DNA of 26,074 bases, from positions 276,196 through 302,269 of the forward strand of contig NW_027192211.1 in assembly GCF_041956535.1 (NCBI RefSeq), given 5' to 3'. The position numbers and the translations under genes were made by a program. The notes under the pieces were generated by a model. That model was not told where the DNA came from. It saw only the letters and a list, made by a program, of their open reading frames with translations, and ran no database searches. Shown here in pieces: positions 10,200 through 21,439 of the stretch. The DNA is from Calcarisporiella thermophila CBS 279.70 (lineage: Eukaryota > Calcarisporiellomycota). Each line of letters begins with the position of its first letter. The stretch's first letter is position 1.

Positions 10200-10271
10200 G
10201 CAGGGTTAGCTCATCTGGGAGAGCGTAAGACTGAAGATCTTAAGGTACCCGGTTCGATCCCGGGATTCTGC
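10200..10271 (+). tRNA. tRNA-Phe (anticodon GAA), intronless
   Basis: A complete 72-base cloverleaf can be folded: acceptor arm GCAGGGT with ATTCTGC (two G-U pairs), D arm GCTC with GAGC, anticodon arm TAAGA with TCTTA closing the loop CTGAAGA, and T arm CCCGG with CCGGG closing TTCGATC. The anticodon is GAA. The internal promoter boxes are visible (A box around TTAGCTCATCTGGG, B box GGTTCGATCCC). There is no intron next to the anticodon, unlike the budding yeast tRNA-Phe genes. A run of five T at about 10305-10309 can end pol III transcription. Confidence 0.97.
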
Positions 10272-10720
10272 ATAAGAGGAGAGGGGGAGTCGAGTGAGGC
10301 GGCCCCTTTTTGCTCCCCTTTTCAATCCCTCGAGGACCTCTATCCATTGCCTTTGTAATTAGGAGCCGGATCCCCTCTCGAATAGGGTTGATCTCCTCCC
10401 TTCTCCTTAACTCTATTAAGAGGTTTTTTGGCTGAAGGTAAAAGGATTGTTTTGCACATTTTATTTTAAGTGGAATATTTTATCAAGGGAAAGAAGAGAG
10501 AGAACGCTGAGTTTTTTTTTTTGATGACAAAAAGAATCCAAAACAAAATATAAAAAATTATGGTGGTAAAAATAATAATAATAAAAAAAGCACATCCTAT
10601 AGGCATGATGAAGGCCGTCAAACCCTTTTTCCTCCTTCCCTTCCCCCTGATAAGCATTAGGTGAACCTCACTGATATATCATTATGTTTATGTTTATAGA
10701 TGTAGTGATGTAGAGAGAGT
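10272..10720. other. Spacer between tRNA-Phe and the 3' end of the Rrm4-like gene
   Basis: No gene seen. It holds the tRNA terminator T-run and, for the minus-strand gene, an AATAAA complement at 10460-10465, about 255 bases past that stop. The stretch 10490-10600 is A/T low complexity with AAT triplets. Confidence 0.55.
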
Positions 10721-13183
10721 TTATGACATGGACACCACCGCCTTGTCCACGAGCGTCCTCAGTTGGGTGGGGTCGTCTAAGGCTTGGACAAGGACATGGA
10801 TTCCTTCTGTGTCCAGGAGCCGGATGGTGATGCGGTTGGCGCGTTTCACCCCAAGCGCCTTGATCACCGGGTACAGGCGCTCGCCCACGATCTCCTTCTG
10901 CTGATGCTCGGACAGCCCTGCCAACGTGGAGAGCAGTTTGTCGGCACTGCTGGGCACGTGGGCTTCCGGGTGCTTTTTCGGCGCCTGGGCCAGCGGGGTC
11001 TGGCCTTGGTGCTGGGGCAGCGGGACGGCGATCACGGGGCCGACCGCTTTCGGCACCCTCTTGCGCTCCTTTTCTCTTTCCTCGTCCTCCTCCTCTGCTG
11101 CCGCGATCTCCTCCTCCTCCTCCGAGTCGCTCGGCTCCTCCTCCTCTCCAACTATGTCGAGCGCCTCGCGTGCCATCCGGATCTTCTCACGCAGGTAGTC
11201 CGGGTTGAAAAGGCACAGGGAACGCTCCTTGCGCCGTAATGTTAACAGCATGTCGACAATGTCCTCGACGTACTCGGACGTGATCCGCGCTACTGCGTCG
11301 GTCATCTTCTTCTTTTGGTCAGATGCCGTTCGCTCCGTCATCACCGAGGAGACCGACCCAACCGAGCCGCGTCGTCGGAGGGTGCGGGGCACGGAGAGAT
11401 GCTCCTGCGAAGGGGCCGGGGCAGCTCGAACCATGCCCATGGCCCGCTTAGCATCGCCAACCTGGGTGGAAAGAAAGGGAGTTAGCATTGCGCTAAATCG
11501 GTCCAACTGCTATGGCTTACTTTAGCCTCTAACGCGGAGGGCGACTTGAGCGCATCTCCAATGTCCGATACGGACATGTCCATCAATTGGCCGACGATGC
11601 GATCGGATTCGCCGGCCGGACACAGCGACTCCAGCCGCTTCTCCAGCTCGGGGCGCAGGATGTTATTTCGCACGGGTGCGGGCAAGGATGGGAGCGCCGA
11701 CAAGAACTCGCTGTTGACGGTTCCGTCGGAGTTGCTGACGGGCGGGACCTGCACGTCATTGTAGGCGGAGGTGGAGAAGCGCCGGATCGGGATCCCGCCC
11801 GGTGCAAGTAATGTGGGGCTGGTGGCGGGGGTGATTTTCTGCTCGCGGCTCTTCTTCGGCTCGTGGTAGGCCACGATCAGCTGCTTGGACAGGGTCTGTT
11901 GCCCGTTCATGGCGTGCAGTGCACGCGCCGCCTCCTCTGCCTTGCTGAAACTTACGAAGCCGAACCCCTTGGATTGGCCGGTGATGGGGTTCGTCATGAC
12001 GCGTGCGCTGATGATGCGCCCGAACCGACTAAAGAGGCTGAATAGGTCGGTGCTTGTGATTCGCATGTCGAGGTTTTTCACATAGAGATTGGTGGGGTCA
12101 TAGAGCTGCTGGTCGACCAGCTTGACGGGGGGCGCGCGGTAGCTACCGTTCGACTGAGTGGGAGAGGTGGCCGTGGAGGAAACTACCAATTGAGGCGTGG
12201 AAGGGCTCGAGGTGGTGGAGGTGGCGTAGTGCTGCGAGTCGTACCATTCGACGGCGCTATGAGCGTGAATAAAGGAGGGGAGGGGGCCATTGCAGTCAAT
12301 AACATAAAAATGGACACATAGAAAGCAATACGCCCGATAGATCTACATACATATTTCGTCCGCTAATGTCTCTTCCATGCTACATAGGAACGCAAGACAA
12401 GAGAGAAGAATTGGACGCGTTATTTCACTCCCCCCATAAAGTGTGCAATTGGGAAGAAGGCGATTTACCATCTCTTTCATGGCCTGCTCCGCATCCGCCT
12501 GCACAAAATAATGGATGAGAGCGCTCCCCTTAAACATGCCGTTGTCGATCAGCACCCGGCACGTCGCAATGGGGCCGTGTGGGCGGAACAGGTTGAAAAG
12601 GAAGTTGTTGTCGGCGTGAAGAGGAAGCTGGCTTACAAGGAGCTTTTTTGCTTGTGCTTCTACCTTTTGCGAGCTGGAGGAGGTGATGGAGAGATAGATG
12701 GGGTGAAGCTGCGTGCCCACAACCGTCTCATTGAACAGGGCGAAAGCGCGTTCCGCTAATAGATGTACGATAGCATTTGAAATACGAATACTCATCGCGG
12801 TGATGCATTCTCATTTTACCTTGTTTTGAAGATGGGAATCGTATGTGCCCGTGTAGATGGGTTCTCTCTTCGTAGAATTTCACTCTAAACAAATGCATCA
12901 AAGCGAACGTTACTACTATCCATCCCACAATAAAACAAAGCTAATAAAAAACTGGACGAATGGCCTACTCGGTTGGCTGACACGCGCTCATCAATTCGGT
13001 TATCTCTGCTTCGCTCGCGTTCGTTCCTGGCTCCGTGATGTAGAGCGTGTCGGTGAACATCGGGGAGCCGCTGGCCGGATTCTCCTTCTTTTCCGTCGCG
13101 ATGGGAGGCGCCGTTGCCGATGGAGTGGGTCTGTGGAGTAAACTGCGGATGGACACGGTGACCGATTCGGTCTCTACTGTCAT
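10721..13183 (-). CDS. RRM4: Rrm4-like RNA-binding protein (three RRMs plus three MLLE-like segments)
   Basis: Exons in reading order are 12969-13183, 12820-12884, 12469-12755, 12351-12379 (29 bases), 11521-12256 and 10721-11461, in phase, 690 residues. RRM1 (about 45-120) has TLYITEP and HLHGHIRF; RRM2 (about 130-204) has KLLVSQLPLHADNNFLFNLF and FKGSALIHYF; RRM3 (about 255-330) has TNLYVKNLD and SKGFGFVSF. The C-terminal half holds two shortened MLLE/PABC-like segments, one over 395-450 (RIVGQLMDMSVSDIGDALKS) and one around 505-545 (EDIVDMLLTL), then a full MLLE at about 620-690 (IVGERLYPVIKALG). An acidic Ser/Glu linker separates the last two. RRM1-2-3 plus three MLLE domains is the layout of Ustilago Rrm4, which carries mRNAs and ribosomes on moving endosomes through MLLE-PAM2-like contacts. 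The role here is inferred from that likeness. Poly(A)-binding proteins, with four RRMs and one MLLE, fit less well. Confidence 0.85.
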
Positions 13184-13815
13184 GTCTCCTTGTTATTTGT
13201 GTGTGCTACCGTTGGTTGAAGATGAGGAAGAGGTGGATGAACTGCCAATGCTCTATGGCCAAGATAGGGATGCGATAAGGAGAGAGGAGGGGAGGGAGAA
13301 GGGTTGGAGAGGGGCAGAGGGGTGGGGGGAGGGGAGGCAAGATGAAAACAGAGAGAGTGAGTGAATCTGCGTGCATCCGCGCTCATGGAGATGGAAACAT
13401 GACGGCTGCTAACGTGTTCTGCTTACCTAATAATATTGCCGCGATGCTTGATGGGATTCTAAATGATGGTCTCGTAAAAAAAAAAATAAACGACTTTTCA
13501 AAAATAAGAAAAATACGCTTCTGGGACCTTTCCTTTTTTTTCTTTTCCAGCTCCCCTCAGCAATTGGTTCAATTTCCTCGCAGATCACCTTGAAAAAATT
13601 TTTGGGACCAAAATTTTTATTATGCAAAAGTACCAGAAGATGAAAATACACTTTGAATTATATACTGGGATTAACAAAAAGAAAGGCTGAGGAGAGTGGA
13701 TTGGATGGGAAACAACAGAATAGAAGAAGAAATCAAAATCAAAACTCACTAAATAAAAGGCGCTATTACATATCTGGAGAACGAGAAAACACAAGTTTAG
13801 TTATCCGTGCATACG
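13184..13815. other. Spacer: Rrm4-like promoter and bZIP 3' region
   Basis: No gene supported. Both flanking genes are on the minus strand, so this contains the upstream region of the Rrm4-like gene (a G/A-rich tract at 13275-13345) and the 3' end of the bZIP gene. A minus-strand AATAAA lies at 13616-13621, about 195 bases after the bZIP stop. The short open frames are low complexity. Confidence 0.55.
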
Positions 13816-15171
13816 CTAGACTGTCCAAGACGCGTCCCAACCGGAAAAGGCCGGCTTAGTATGGAGGAGGGCGTTTCCAAGAAGGAACGAGGGAAGCGGG
13901 ATCCCCGTCGCCATCAGCTCCCACACCAGTGCCCCAAGCAGAACGGCGGCATGGGGCTTCTCATCAAATACAGACAGGTCTAGCTGGCTGTACATGGTAG
14001 AAACGGGGGCGATGGCGCTGGAGACACTCTCCTTCTCCACGTTGGATATAGGCTTGGCAGGAGGAGTGGTAAGGATGTCGGCCCAGTTCCACTCGGGGAG
14101 GATGGCCCGGTGGACAAGGATGCGCGTGTCGCGCCAACGCTCGCCACCGCTGCTCGAGCTCGCGAGGGCAGACGAGTTGGGGACATCCTTGTGCAGATTC
14201 GGAAGAAGGAGACTGGGCGAGTTTGGATAGGGGAGAGAGTTGCGGTCCTCCTCAGCGGGAGACTCCGAGGGCAGCCTCTGGCTATAAAGGACATCCTCTT
14301 CTGCGGGTTTGGATGCATCCTGTTTGGCTCGAAGCATAGCCACCTCTTCGCGCAGCTGCTGGTTCTCTTGCATGATCTTGTTGAGTGTCTCGCGGAGCTC
14401 CGACGCCTCTGATTTATGAAGCTGGATCTCGGCTTCTAAGCTGCTGATATACTCTAGGAGGGCGCAAAATAAAAAAGAATGAGAAAAACCCAGCCAAATC
14501 ACCTAGAGAGCCGCGTCGAGATAGTCACCTTTTCTACGGACTCTGAAGTTGCGAGCTGATATCTTGTTGCGTAGCTGGCGCTTCTCTTTAGAGCTCATCT
14601 TCTTGATCTCCTCCGGAGACGGCACATCATCGTATACGGGCCTCGGCTTTGTGTCGCAATCTGCTCCGATGGGGGGGGACCCGGCCTTCTTGTTGGAAGC
14701 CTTCGTTTGCTTGCTCACGGATGACGATGATTTTGAGGTTGAGGCGTTGTGGTCGTTAGAGGAGGCGATGGGAGCGGGAGATGTGGACGATTTTAATGTT
14801 TTAGCAATACGATCATCGATGATCTTTTGTAATGCCTCCAAGTCCACTGCTGCGGGCTTGGCATCCGTCATGGTGGCATCTTCCGACGATTGGTCATCAG
14901 GAGAGAGCCGCAGCTCAGCTGGCGAGATAGTCTCGGCCATCTGGGGTGACTCAGGCTGGAGCAGAGGATCGAATCCGTTGAAGCGGAAGGCATCCGCCAC
15001 GGCCACATCAGGATTAGTTAGCTCGCTTGGCTCTGCCACCGTCACCCGATCAAGCTCGTCTCCAAGCAGGAGCTTGAGCAGGTCGGAGGCGCTACGCACC
15101 TCGGGCTCGCCGCCGCCCTCTTCAGCCAGAATGCCAAGGTCAATGAACTTCTCAATAGAGTTATCCTCCAT
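13816..15171 (-). CDS. bZIP transcription factor, fungal type
   Basis: Two exons, 14529-15171 and 13816-14453, joined over a 75-base intron (GTGACT to CTAG), give 426 residues. The intron falls exactly inside the bZIP: the first exon ends in the basic region KRQLRNKISARNFRVRRK and the second opens with EYISSLEAEIQLHKSEASEL, so the joined protein reads straight into a leucine zipper (about 219-260). The segment SPEEIKKMSSKEKRQLRNKI before it is a pattern I know from fungal bZIP proteins. The N-terminal 180 residues are acidic and Ser/Ala-rich, like an activation domain. The C-terminal 165 residues contain a conserved-looking stretch (HRAILPEWNWADIL) and a hydrophobic end. Nuclear DNA-binding regulator; targets unknown. 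Confidence 0.88.
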
Positions 15172-15893
15172 TATATAAGATTAGGATGGATTGCGTTGGT
15201 TTGAGTACGAATACAAAAGAGGGGGTTGGATACGCGTCCCTTCCCCTTTTCTCCTGAGGCGGGAGCAAAAAGGCTTATCAAATGGAAGTTGAGAGAAGAT
15301 TGTGCATTGCGTAAGCTATCAGACCTATCCTAGCATCTATTTGTCATGCGAGTCACAACCCAGAGGTAAACAAACGGGGATGGGTATAAGAATCGGAAAA
15401 TGGGCCGCATTCGTGTTTTCTTTTCTCTTAAACACTAAGAATGCTTTATTCACCCTCTAATCGAATGATTCCCCTTACAGGGACATTCGTGATTAGCTGT
15501 GGTTACTAGGTATTCGAGATAAATATGGTCGAGGAATTCCGTATCGATGAGGGAGGGGTTCGCCCCATCCCCTGGACACGCATACTCTACGACTCGCCCA
15601 ATACATTGGCACAATATAAAGAAGAAAGTCCTTTTTTAGTTTAAATAGGGAAACAAACTTCAGAAAGTGAATGACGAAGTAAAAAACATAAAAAAATAAA
15701 GTAATGGTAAGTATGCTTAAGACGAAAAGGGAAGGGGAGAGGAGAGAGGGAGGGAGGGGGGGGGGTGAAAAATACAGAAAGAAAAAACAGAGTAATAGAA
15801 GAACAAACAATACACAATAGATCCACGTTAAAATAAATAAATATATACACAGACAGCATTCTAAAGGTGGGCAACCAGTACACTAGCTAATAA
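15172..15893. other. Spacer: bZIP promoter and 3' region of the C2H2 gene
   Basis: No gene supported in 720 bases. It contains a minus-strand AATAAA at 15445-15450, a purine-rich stretch with ten G at 15756-15765 and A-rich sequence on either side. The minus-strand open frame 15493-15810 is a Phe/Leu/Pro low-complexity translation of the purine tract and is not treated as a gene. Confidence 0.55.
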
Positions 15894-18154
15894 CTAAAAC
15901 GGATAAGACGGGGCTAGTCCTGGAGTGGTCCCGCCGTCACTCTGGGAAGGGAGGATATTGGGATAGGCGCCCACGGGATTAGCACGTTGCTCTCCGTTGC
16001 TGAGCATCTCACTTGCTTTGGTGTCCAGCTTGTGGGGTGGCTGCCCAATGCCGAAATGGGCAAACCCTTGGGCTGCTTGCGGGTTGGCTAGGGCTCCTGC
16101 AAAATGGAGGCCATCCATGGCTCCCGAAGCAATCATGGGTTGCGGAAAGTAGCTGGCGCCATGTAGAGGGGGACGCATCCTCGTGTCCTGCATGGCATGG
16201 AACGGATGGTGCTGGGGCGGATAGGGCTGGGGATCATGGGTGCGCTCGTGTTTTCTCAGCGAGCGAGAATGGTAGTAGGCTTTACCGCAGCCCTTAACGC
16301 GGCATATGTAGGGCCGCATCGTGGAGTGGGTCTTCATGTGCGTGCTCAGAGAATCAGGCCGTGCAAAGCGTTTCCCACAGGCGGCCACCTGGCACACGAA
16401 GGGGCGTTCGCCGGTATGGGTGCGAAGGTGGTTGAACATCTTGTGGCGCTTTTTAAAGGGTTTATTGATGCGCGAGCAGCCGGTCCATTCACAGTAGTAC
16501 TTTGCCTAGAGAACAAGATACACAAAAGGAGACATCCGTGAATCACCATGGCCTAAATGCCTTTGGAAATAGAGCTAATAAAACTATATTTACCTTCCCG
16601 CTCCCAACATGAGCCTCGGCCAAGTGAGATATGAGTGCTTGCATTGTAGGAAACTCTTGGAAACACCCCTTCCATTTGCATATTCTCCCCCCGCCTTTCT
16701 CTGTTGCTTCCTCATCCTCCTCCCCCTCCTCCAACTCTTCGTCGCCGGGGGATGGCGAAGTTCGCGTCGACGAGTCAGCACTATTCACCGCTAGCCGATG
16801 CACGCCTTTCTGGATCTCCGCATCGAGAGAAGGGTTCATGCTCGTGCCATCTGGAGCAGCTTCAGACTTTGGCACTTTCTCTTTGTCCCTCTCCTTATCC
16901 CTCTCCAGTTTAAGCTGTTGTGACTCGAACAGGGGATTGAGGGGGGAGGGGGCGGGGGACACGGGCTGAGAAAGCGAGTGAGCACTTATGGTATCGACCG
17001 CATAGTTTGGCGGTTGGAACACCATCTTGAGTTCCGGGGAATATTTGCCGGAAAAGGTGTGCCGTCGAGGGCCGGCAGGACGTCTCGCGAGGTGGCTCAT
17101 TGCCCCGGGGGGCAGAGTCGTCGAAGTCGATCGATGGCTGGGGAGGACAACGGGCTGTGCAGAGACCTGGGTTTGCCCCGTCGGAATGACCGATTCCATG
17201 GGCACGATTCCGTTATCCGAACTGACAGTGGGGGTCGTTTGGGGAGTATTCACCTAATGAAGCGTGGCATCAACCAGTTAAGTACCCTGAAGCAAAATCT
17301 CTAGATTGAAAAACGATACTCACCATACTGGAGGTATTTGTAAGCATGTCCTGCGCCATCACGGGTGTCATGGTCCCTTGATCACTGGAGGAGAGCATTC
17401 CCCCCAAAGAATTCGTGTTGCCTAGGAAATTGTTCATTGCCGAGTCCGTTGGGGTAACTACAGTATGTTTGGGCGGGGACTGCCGATCCTGAGGGGTTGA
17501 GGAAGAGCTCTGCTCTTGTTGCAGCGACAATGCTGATTGCTGCGCATCGACTAATTGCTCGAGCGTCATGCCTTGATTTACCGCCGAGTTAATAAGTGCC
17601 TGCTGGATAATCGCCTCATTCGCTTGAATTAATGCAGCTTCTTGGATGGTTTGCTGTAAGGTTTGCGAAGGAGGTTGAGGTGGAGTCGATGTTCTCGACA
17701 CCTTGTCTGTGGCGTTTTCTTTGACTGAAGAGGGTGGTGCAGGTAAGTTAGATTGTGGTTGCGTTGCGATGGGAGGAGATGCAGTTTGTGGATGGTTTTG
17801 TTGATGCTGCTGCTGCTGCTGCTGCTGCTGTTGTTGTTGTTGTTGCTGTTGTTGTGCTGCTGCTGCTGCTGCTGCTGCTGNNNNNNNNNNNNNNNNNNNN
17901 NNNNNNNNNNNNNNNNNNNNNNNNNNNNNNNNNNNNNNNNNNNNNNNNNNNNNNNNNNNNNNNNNNNNNNNNNNNNNNNNNNNNNNNNNNNNNNNNNNNN
18001 NNNNNNNNNNNNNNNNNNNNNNNNNNNNNNNNNNNNNNNNNNNNNNNNNNNNNNNNNNNNNNNNNNNNNNNNNNNNNNNNNNNNNNNNNNNNNNNNNNNN
18101 NNNNNNNNNNNNNNNNNNNNNNNNNNNNNNNNNNNGTGTTGTTGTTGTTGTCTG

Positions 18155-18193
<39 letters not shown>

Positions 18194-18979
18194 TTGTTGT
18201 TGTTGCTGTTGTTGTTGCTGCTGCTGCTGCTGCTGTTGTTGTTGTTGTTGTTGTTGTTGCTGTTGTTGTTGCTGTTGTTGTTGCTGTTGTTGTTGCTGCT
18301 GTTGTTGCTGCTGTTGCTGTTGTTGCAGTTGTTGTTGTGAAATCAAATCGATCTGCGCCTGGGCGGCAATTACAGCCAGGGTAGGGTCTGGCTGAATTAC
18401 AGCATTCAGGAGAAGTGCCTGCTGCACCATCGAGTCAGACGCAGCATTGAGTATACTGGCGGCAGCGGCAGCGGCAGCCTGCTGTTGTGGGACATCTCCA
18501 GAAGCTGAAAGCAAGAGCTGCATATTTTGGGCAACAGACTCGGCAGGAGTGGTTTGCTCAACATTGGTCGTGGGGGTTGGAGTCGAATCTGTCGAGGTTG
18601 AGAGTGACGGAGACAGAATCGTTTGAAGTACTGCTTGGGCTGCCGCCTGCTGCTGTTGTTGCTCCGAGGTCTGCGGTTGCAAGGCTGATTGGAGTGGTTG
18701 CTGGAGCTGATGCTGTGCTTGTTGCTGGTTTTGTTGTTGAGCTTGTTGTGAAAGTGGCTGATCAGTAGTCATTAATCCAAGATTTCCGAAATTGGATGTA
18801 GCCGTTGCATTTCCAGGCGTAGGTGGTTGACTCGGCACAACAAAGCTGGCATTAGTGGCATCCTCCAGCATAGCTCCAAAAGTCATTGGAGTCTGCTGTG
18901 GATGCGAAGAGGTGCCTTCGCTATTATCTTCTGATTGCCTCTCCACCACCATGTTGTTATTGGTCCCCTCCGACGACAT
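15894..18979 (-). CDS. Polyglutamine-rich C2H2 zinc-finger protein, probable transcription factor (contains assembly gap)
   Basis: Exons 17324-18979, 16594-17253 and 15894-16505 join at phase 0 and give 975 codons, 85 of them inside a run of N. Exon 1 encodes a Gln/Ala/Ser/Thr-rich protein with a polyglutamine tract of nearly 60 residues before the gap and a polyalanine-polyglutamine stretch after it. Exon 2 is Ser/Pro-rich, then acidic, and ends with the first zinc finger (744-767, CKWKGC...HLAEAH). Exon 3 carries fingers two to four at about 777-802 (CEWTGC...HLRTH), 810-832 (CQVAAC...HMKTH) and 840-862 (CRVKGC...HERTH), with the linker HTGERPF. Finger two has a longer Cys-His spacing (15) than the others. 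The layout fits a sequence-specific nuclear regulator with a Gln-rich activation region. The frame stays open above the ATG for some 50 codons, so a further 5' exon is possible. Confidence 0.82.
17881..18135. other. Assembly gap (255 N) within the polyglutamine-coding repeat
   Basis: Positions 17881-18135 are all N. Both flanks are CAG/CAA-type trinucleotide repeats (written CTG/TTG on the + strand), so the gap lies where reads could not be placed uniquely. 255 is a multiple of three and leaves the frame open, but the true length is unknown. Confidence 0.99.
18136..18338. repeat. CAG/CAA trinucleotide repeat encoding polyglutamine
   Basis: Almost uninterrupted TTG/CTG units on the + strand, read as CAA/CAG glutamine codons on the minus strand. 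Mixed CAA and CAG codons suggest an older tract kept for its protein rather than a pure recent expansion. At 18150-18151 the unit register slips by one base next to the gap. Confidence 0.95.
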
Positions 18980-19689
18980 TGGCTGTGCAGTTGATATCTC
19001 ACCCTCTGAAGTTACAGTGGCTGAAGCTGATGAATCGGTCGTTGTGTGTGTTAAATTGCCTGTGTTTTGGTTAAATTCTTGTATTAAGATACAGTGCGAA
19101 GATGAAGGAGATATCGTGATGGAATTAATGCTTTGATCGATACCAAGAAGGGGGAAAAAACGAAGGCGGTAGGTGTGAGAAGAGAGATGATGCTGTTTAC
19201 AAATGTAACGCTACTACCCAATGACAAGCGTCCCAATTATATAAGAAGGCCGGTCTATACAATCAGGCAGGGAGGAGGCCAAGTAAAGATAGTAATACAA
19301 AAAATGATCGAGAAGAACGTTAATACCAGTATAGAAGCATAAAGAAAAGTGAAATAATTCAAGCTGCTCTTACCGAAAATGATTGGGAGAGTACAGATGA
19401 AATAGAGATGAATAAATATGGAACAAGATGGTCAAGAAACGGGACTGGCAGTTGAATCGAGACCTACATAGGTTGGATAAGAGAACTTCTTGATCAACTG
19501 ATCTTTTTTTCAACGATATGGCAGAGGTTTTAGATTTTCACGTCGAGCATTGACGTAGCCAAAATGGAATTAATTTCTTGTGCTGCGGAATCGTCAAGAG
19601 GAAGATAAACAAACATAGAAGTGTGACTCTCTTTCAAAATTCATAGCCTTTCCTATTCCACTTGCCCTGATCGTAAACATTCCCCTATA
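18980..19689. promoter_or_regulatory. Divergent promoter region between the C2H2 and Nop15-like genes
   Basis: The two genes start at 18979 (-) and 19690 (+). The first 160 bases next to the minus-strand gene remain open in its frame and could be a 5' coding extension or 5' UTR. The rest shows no gene and no recognised motif. Confidence 0.5.
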
Positions 19690-21439
19690 ATGGTCACATC
19701 ACATAAGAAAGCACCTAAGAAGGCGGCTTCTAAATCTGCAGCAGCAGGGGCTGCACCTTCTTCTGCTGACACCGCTTCCAAATCCATTAAGAAGTCAAGT
19801 AAACCCCTCCCAAAAAAGCCGGTGGTCGAAGAGCCCGAAGAGTCTGAGGAAGAAATGGATGCCGAAGAGGAGGAGGTGGAGGAGGAAATGAACGATGCAG
19901 AGGAAAACGGAGAACAAGAAAGTGAAGACGATGAGGAAACCGTGGATCAGCTTGCTAAAATGCTGCGCGAAATTGATAGCAGCGACGAAGACGAGGACAG
20001 CTCCGACGACGAAGCGATGGAAGAGGGGGGTGAGAAGGTGGATGAGTTCGAGACGAATGAGAATGTAATTTCATTAATGAACGAAGTGGGTGCCGAAGTG
20101 AAGCAACGTGTAAAGAATATTAAAAAGGTGAGTACCGGAGGGGCGATATATCTCCTTTTCTTGGAATTAGGCCTGACCATGGTTCGTTCGAACGTTTATA
20201 GGATCAGACAAGACCTGGAGTCATCTATCTAGGCCGGATCCCCCATGGCTTCTATGAACGAGAAATGCGTGCATACTTTAATCAGTTCGGCAAGGTCACA
20301 CGGTTGAGACTCTCACGCAATAAAAAGGTATGTAGTTGCAATGTAGGCGATTTGATCCATGTGTGCTCTCCCTCACCTTGGTCCCATCCCTGATAGACCG
20401 GTAAATCAAAACACTATGCATTCATCGAATTCGCCTCTGAGGAGGTGGCCAAGATCGTGGCCGAGACTATGGACAACTATCTACTTTTCGGAAGACTTCT
20501 CAAATGTGAGCTTCCCATATTCCTTCTACCCCACAGGTCATGCTTTGCTCACTCTATTTTTGTTTCCCGAATTTAGGTAAGGTTCTATCACCAGATCAGA
20601 TCCACCCAAAGCTGTTCAAGGGGGCAAACCGCAAGTTCGCCAGTATCCCATGGGCAAAAATTGAAGCAGCAAGTCGGCGGAAGGTATTTTGAAACTTTTA
20701 TATTGACTACGCCTCCTCTTTGACCCGGGAGACTCAATGGTCTTGCTTGTTTGCTAGGCTAAAACACCAGAGCAACACCAACGCCGCGTGAAGAGATTGC
20801 TCAAGAGTGAAAAGAAGGAGCGAGCTAAGCTACGGGAGCTTGGGATCGATTACGAATACCAAGGATATGTATGTGATTTTTATTTTTGATGTCTCCCACA
20901 AGGAGGACCGCACAGGAGATGGACTGAAATGATCTGGTTTATAGACTGAAGGGTTGAAGAAGCCGACCAAAGGCGGGGAGGATCTCGCGAAGACAAGTGA
21001 ACAGAATTCGACTCCAGCCAAGGCCCCCTCAAAGCAGTCAAAAGAGGGCGAGAAACCCCTCAACTCTGCAAAGAAGTCGAGAGAAGCTGATGTAGAGGAG
21101 TCCACACCAGCCAAGCGGCAGAAGGGGGAGAAGACGCCCACAAAAGCGACATCGGCGAAGAAGAGCGGCGAAGGAAAAGAGAAGCCCACTCCTGCCACGG
21201 AAAAGCCCTCAGCGAAGAAGCGTAAAGGGGGAGAGGAAGGGAAGAAGGAAGAGGAGACCCCCTTAACAAAAAAGAAAAAGGTCGAGATTTCGGAGCCCGC
21301 GAACAAGAGTGCTAAAGCGACGCCTTCGAAGCCAAAGAGCGAAGGCAAAACTCCTACAAAGACCTCGGACAGGACGCCAGCCAAATCTGCGGCCAAGAAA
21401 ACCCCATCCAAAAATACGCCCGCAAAGAAGGCAAAATAA
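19690..21439 (+). CDS. NOP15: Nucleolar RRM protein, Nop15/NIFK-like, with acidic head and lysine-rich tail
   Basis: Exons 19690-20127, 20202-20327, 20397-20505, 20577-20683, 20758-20868 and 20945-21439 splice in phase to 461 residues. Residues 1-30 are Lys/Ala-rich; about 45-120 are strongly acidic (Glu/Asp/Ser), a nucleolar-protein hallmark. A single RRM (about 152-228) has [20 protein letters not shown] and [12 protein letters not shown], followed by the conserved extension [15 protein letters not shown] and [11 protein letters not shown]. This RRM plus extension is that of yeast Nop15 and animal NIFK, which bind pre-60S ribosomes and act in ITS2 processing. The C-terminal 160 residues are Lys/Pro/Ala/Ser/Thr-rich with repeated SAKK and TPAK-like units, resembling a histone H1 tail; this makes the protein about twice the length of yeast Nop15. 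The assignment to the RRM family is firm. Confidence 0.9.

Noticed and set aside
10721-13183. Idea that this gene is the canonical poly(A)-binding protein
   Set aside because: There are three RRMs, not four, their sequences are not Pab1-like, and there are three MLLE-like segments instead of one.
15493-15883. Minus-strand Phe/Leu/Pro-rich hydrophobic open frames
   Set aside because: They translate A/G-rich spacer sequence in antisense; no ATG context, no conserved motif, and they lie in the 3' flank of the C2H2 gene.
17753-18384. Plus-strand Leu/Ala/Val/Cys homopolymer open frames across the gap
   Set aside because: They are other-frame readings of the CAG/CAA repeat that encodes glutamine on the minus strand.
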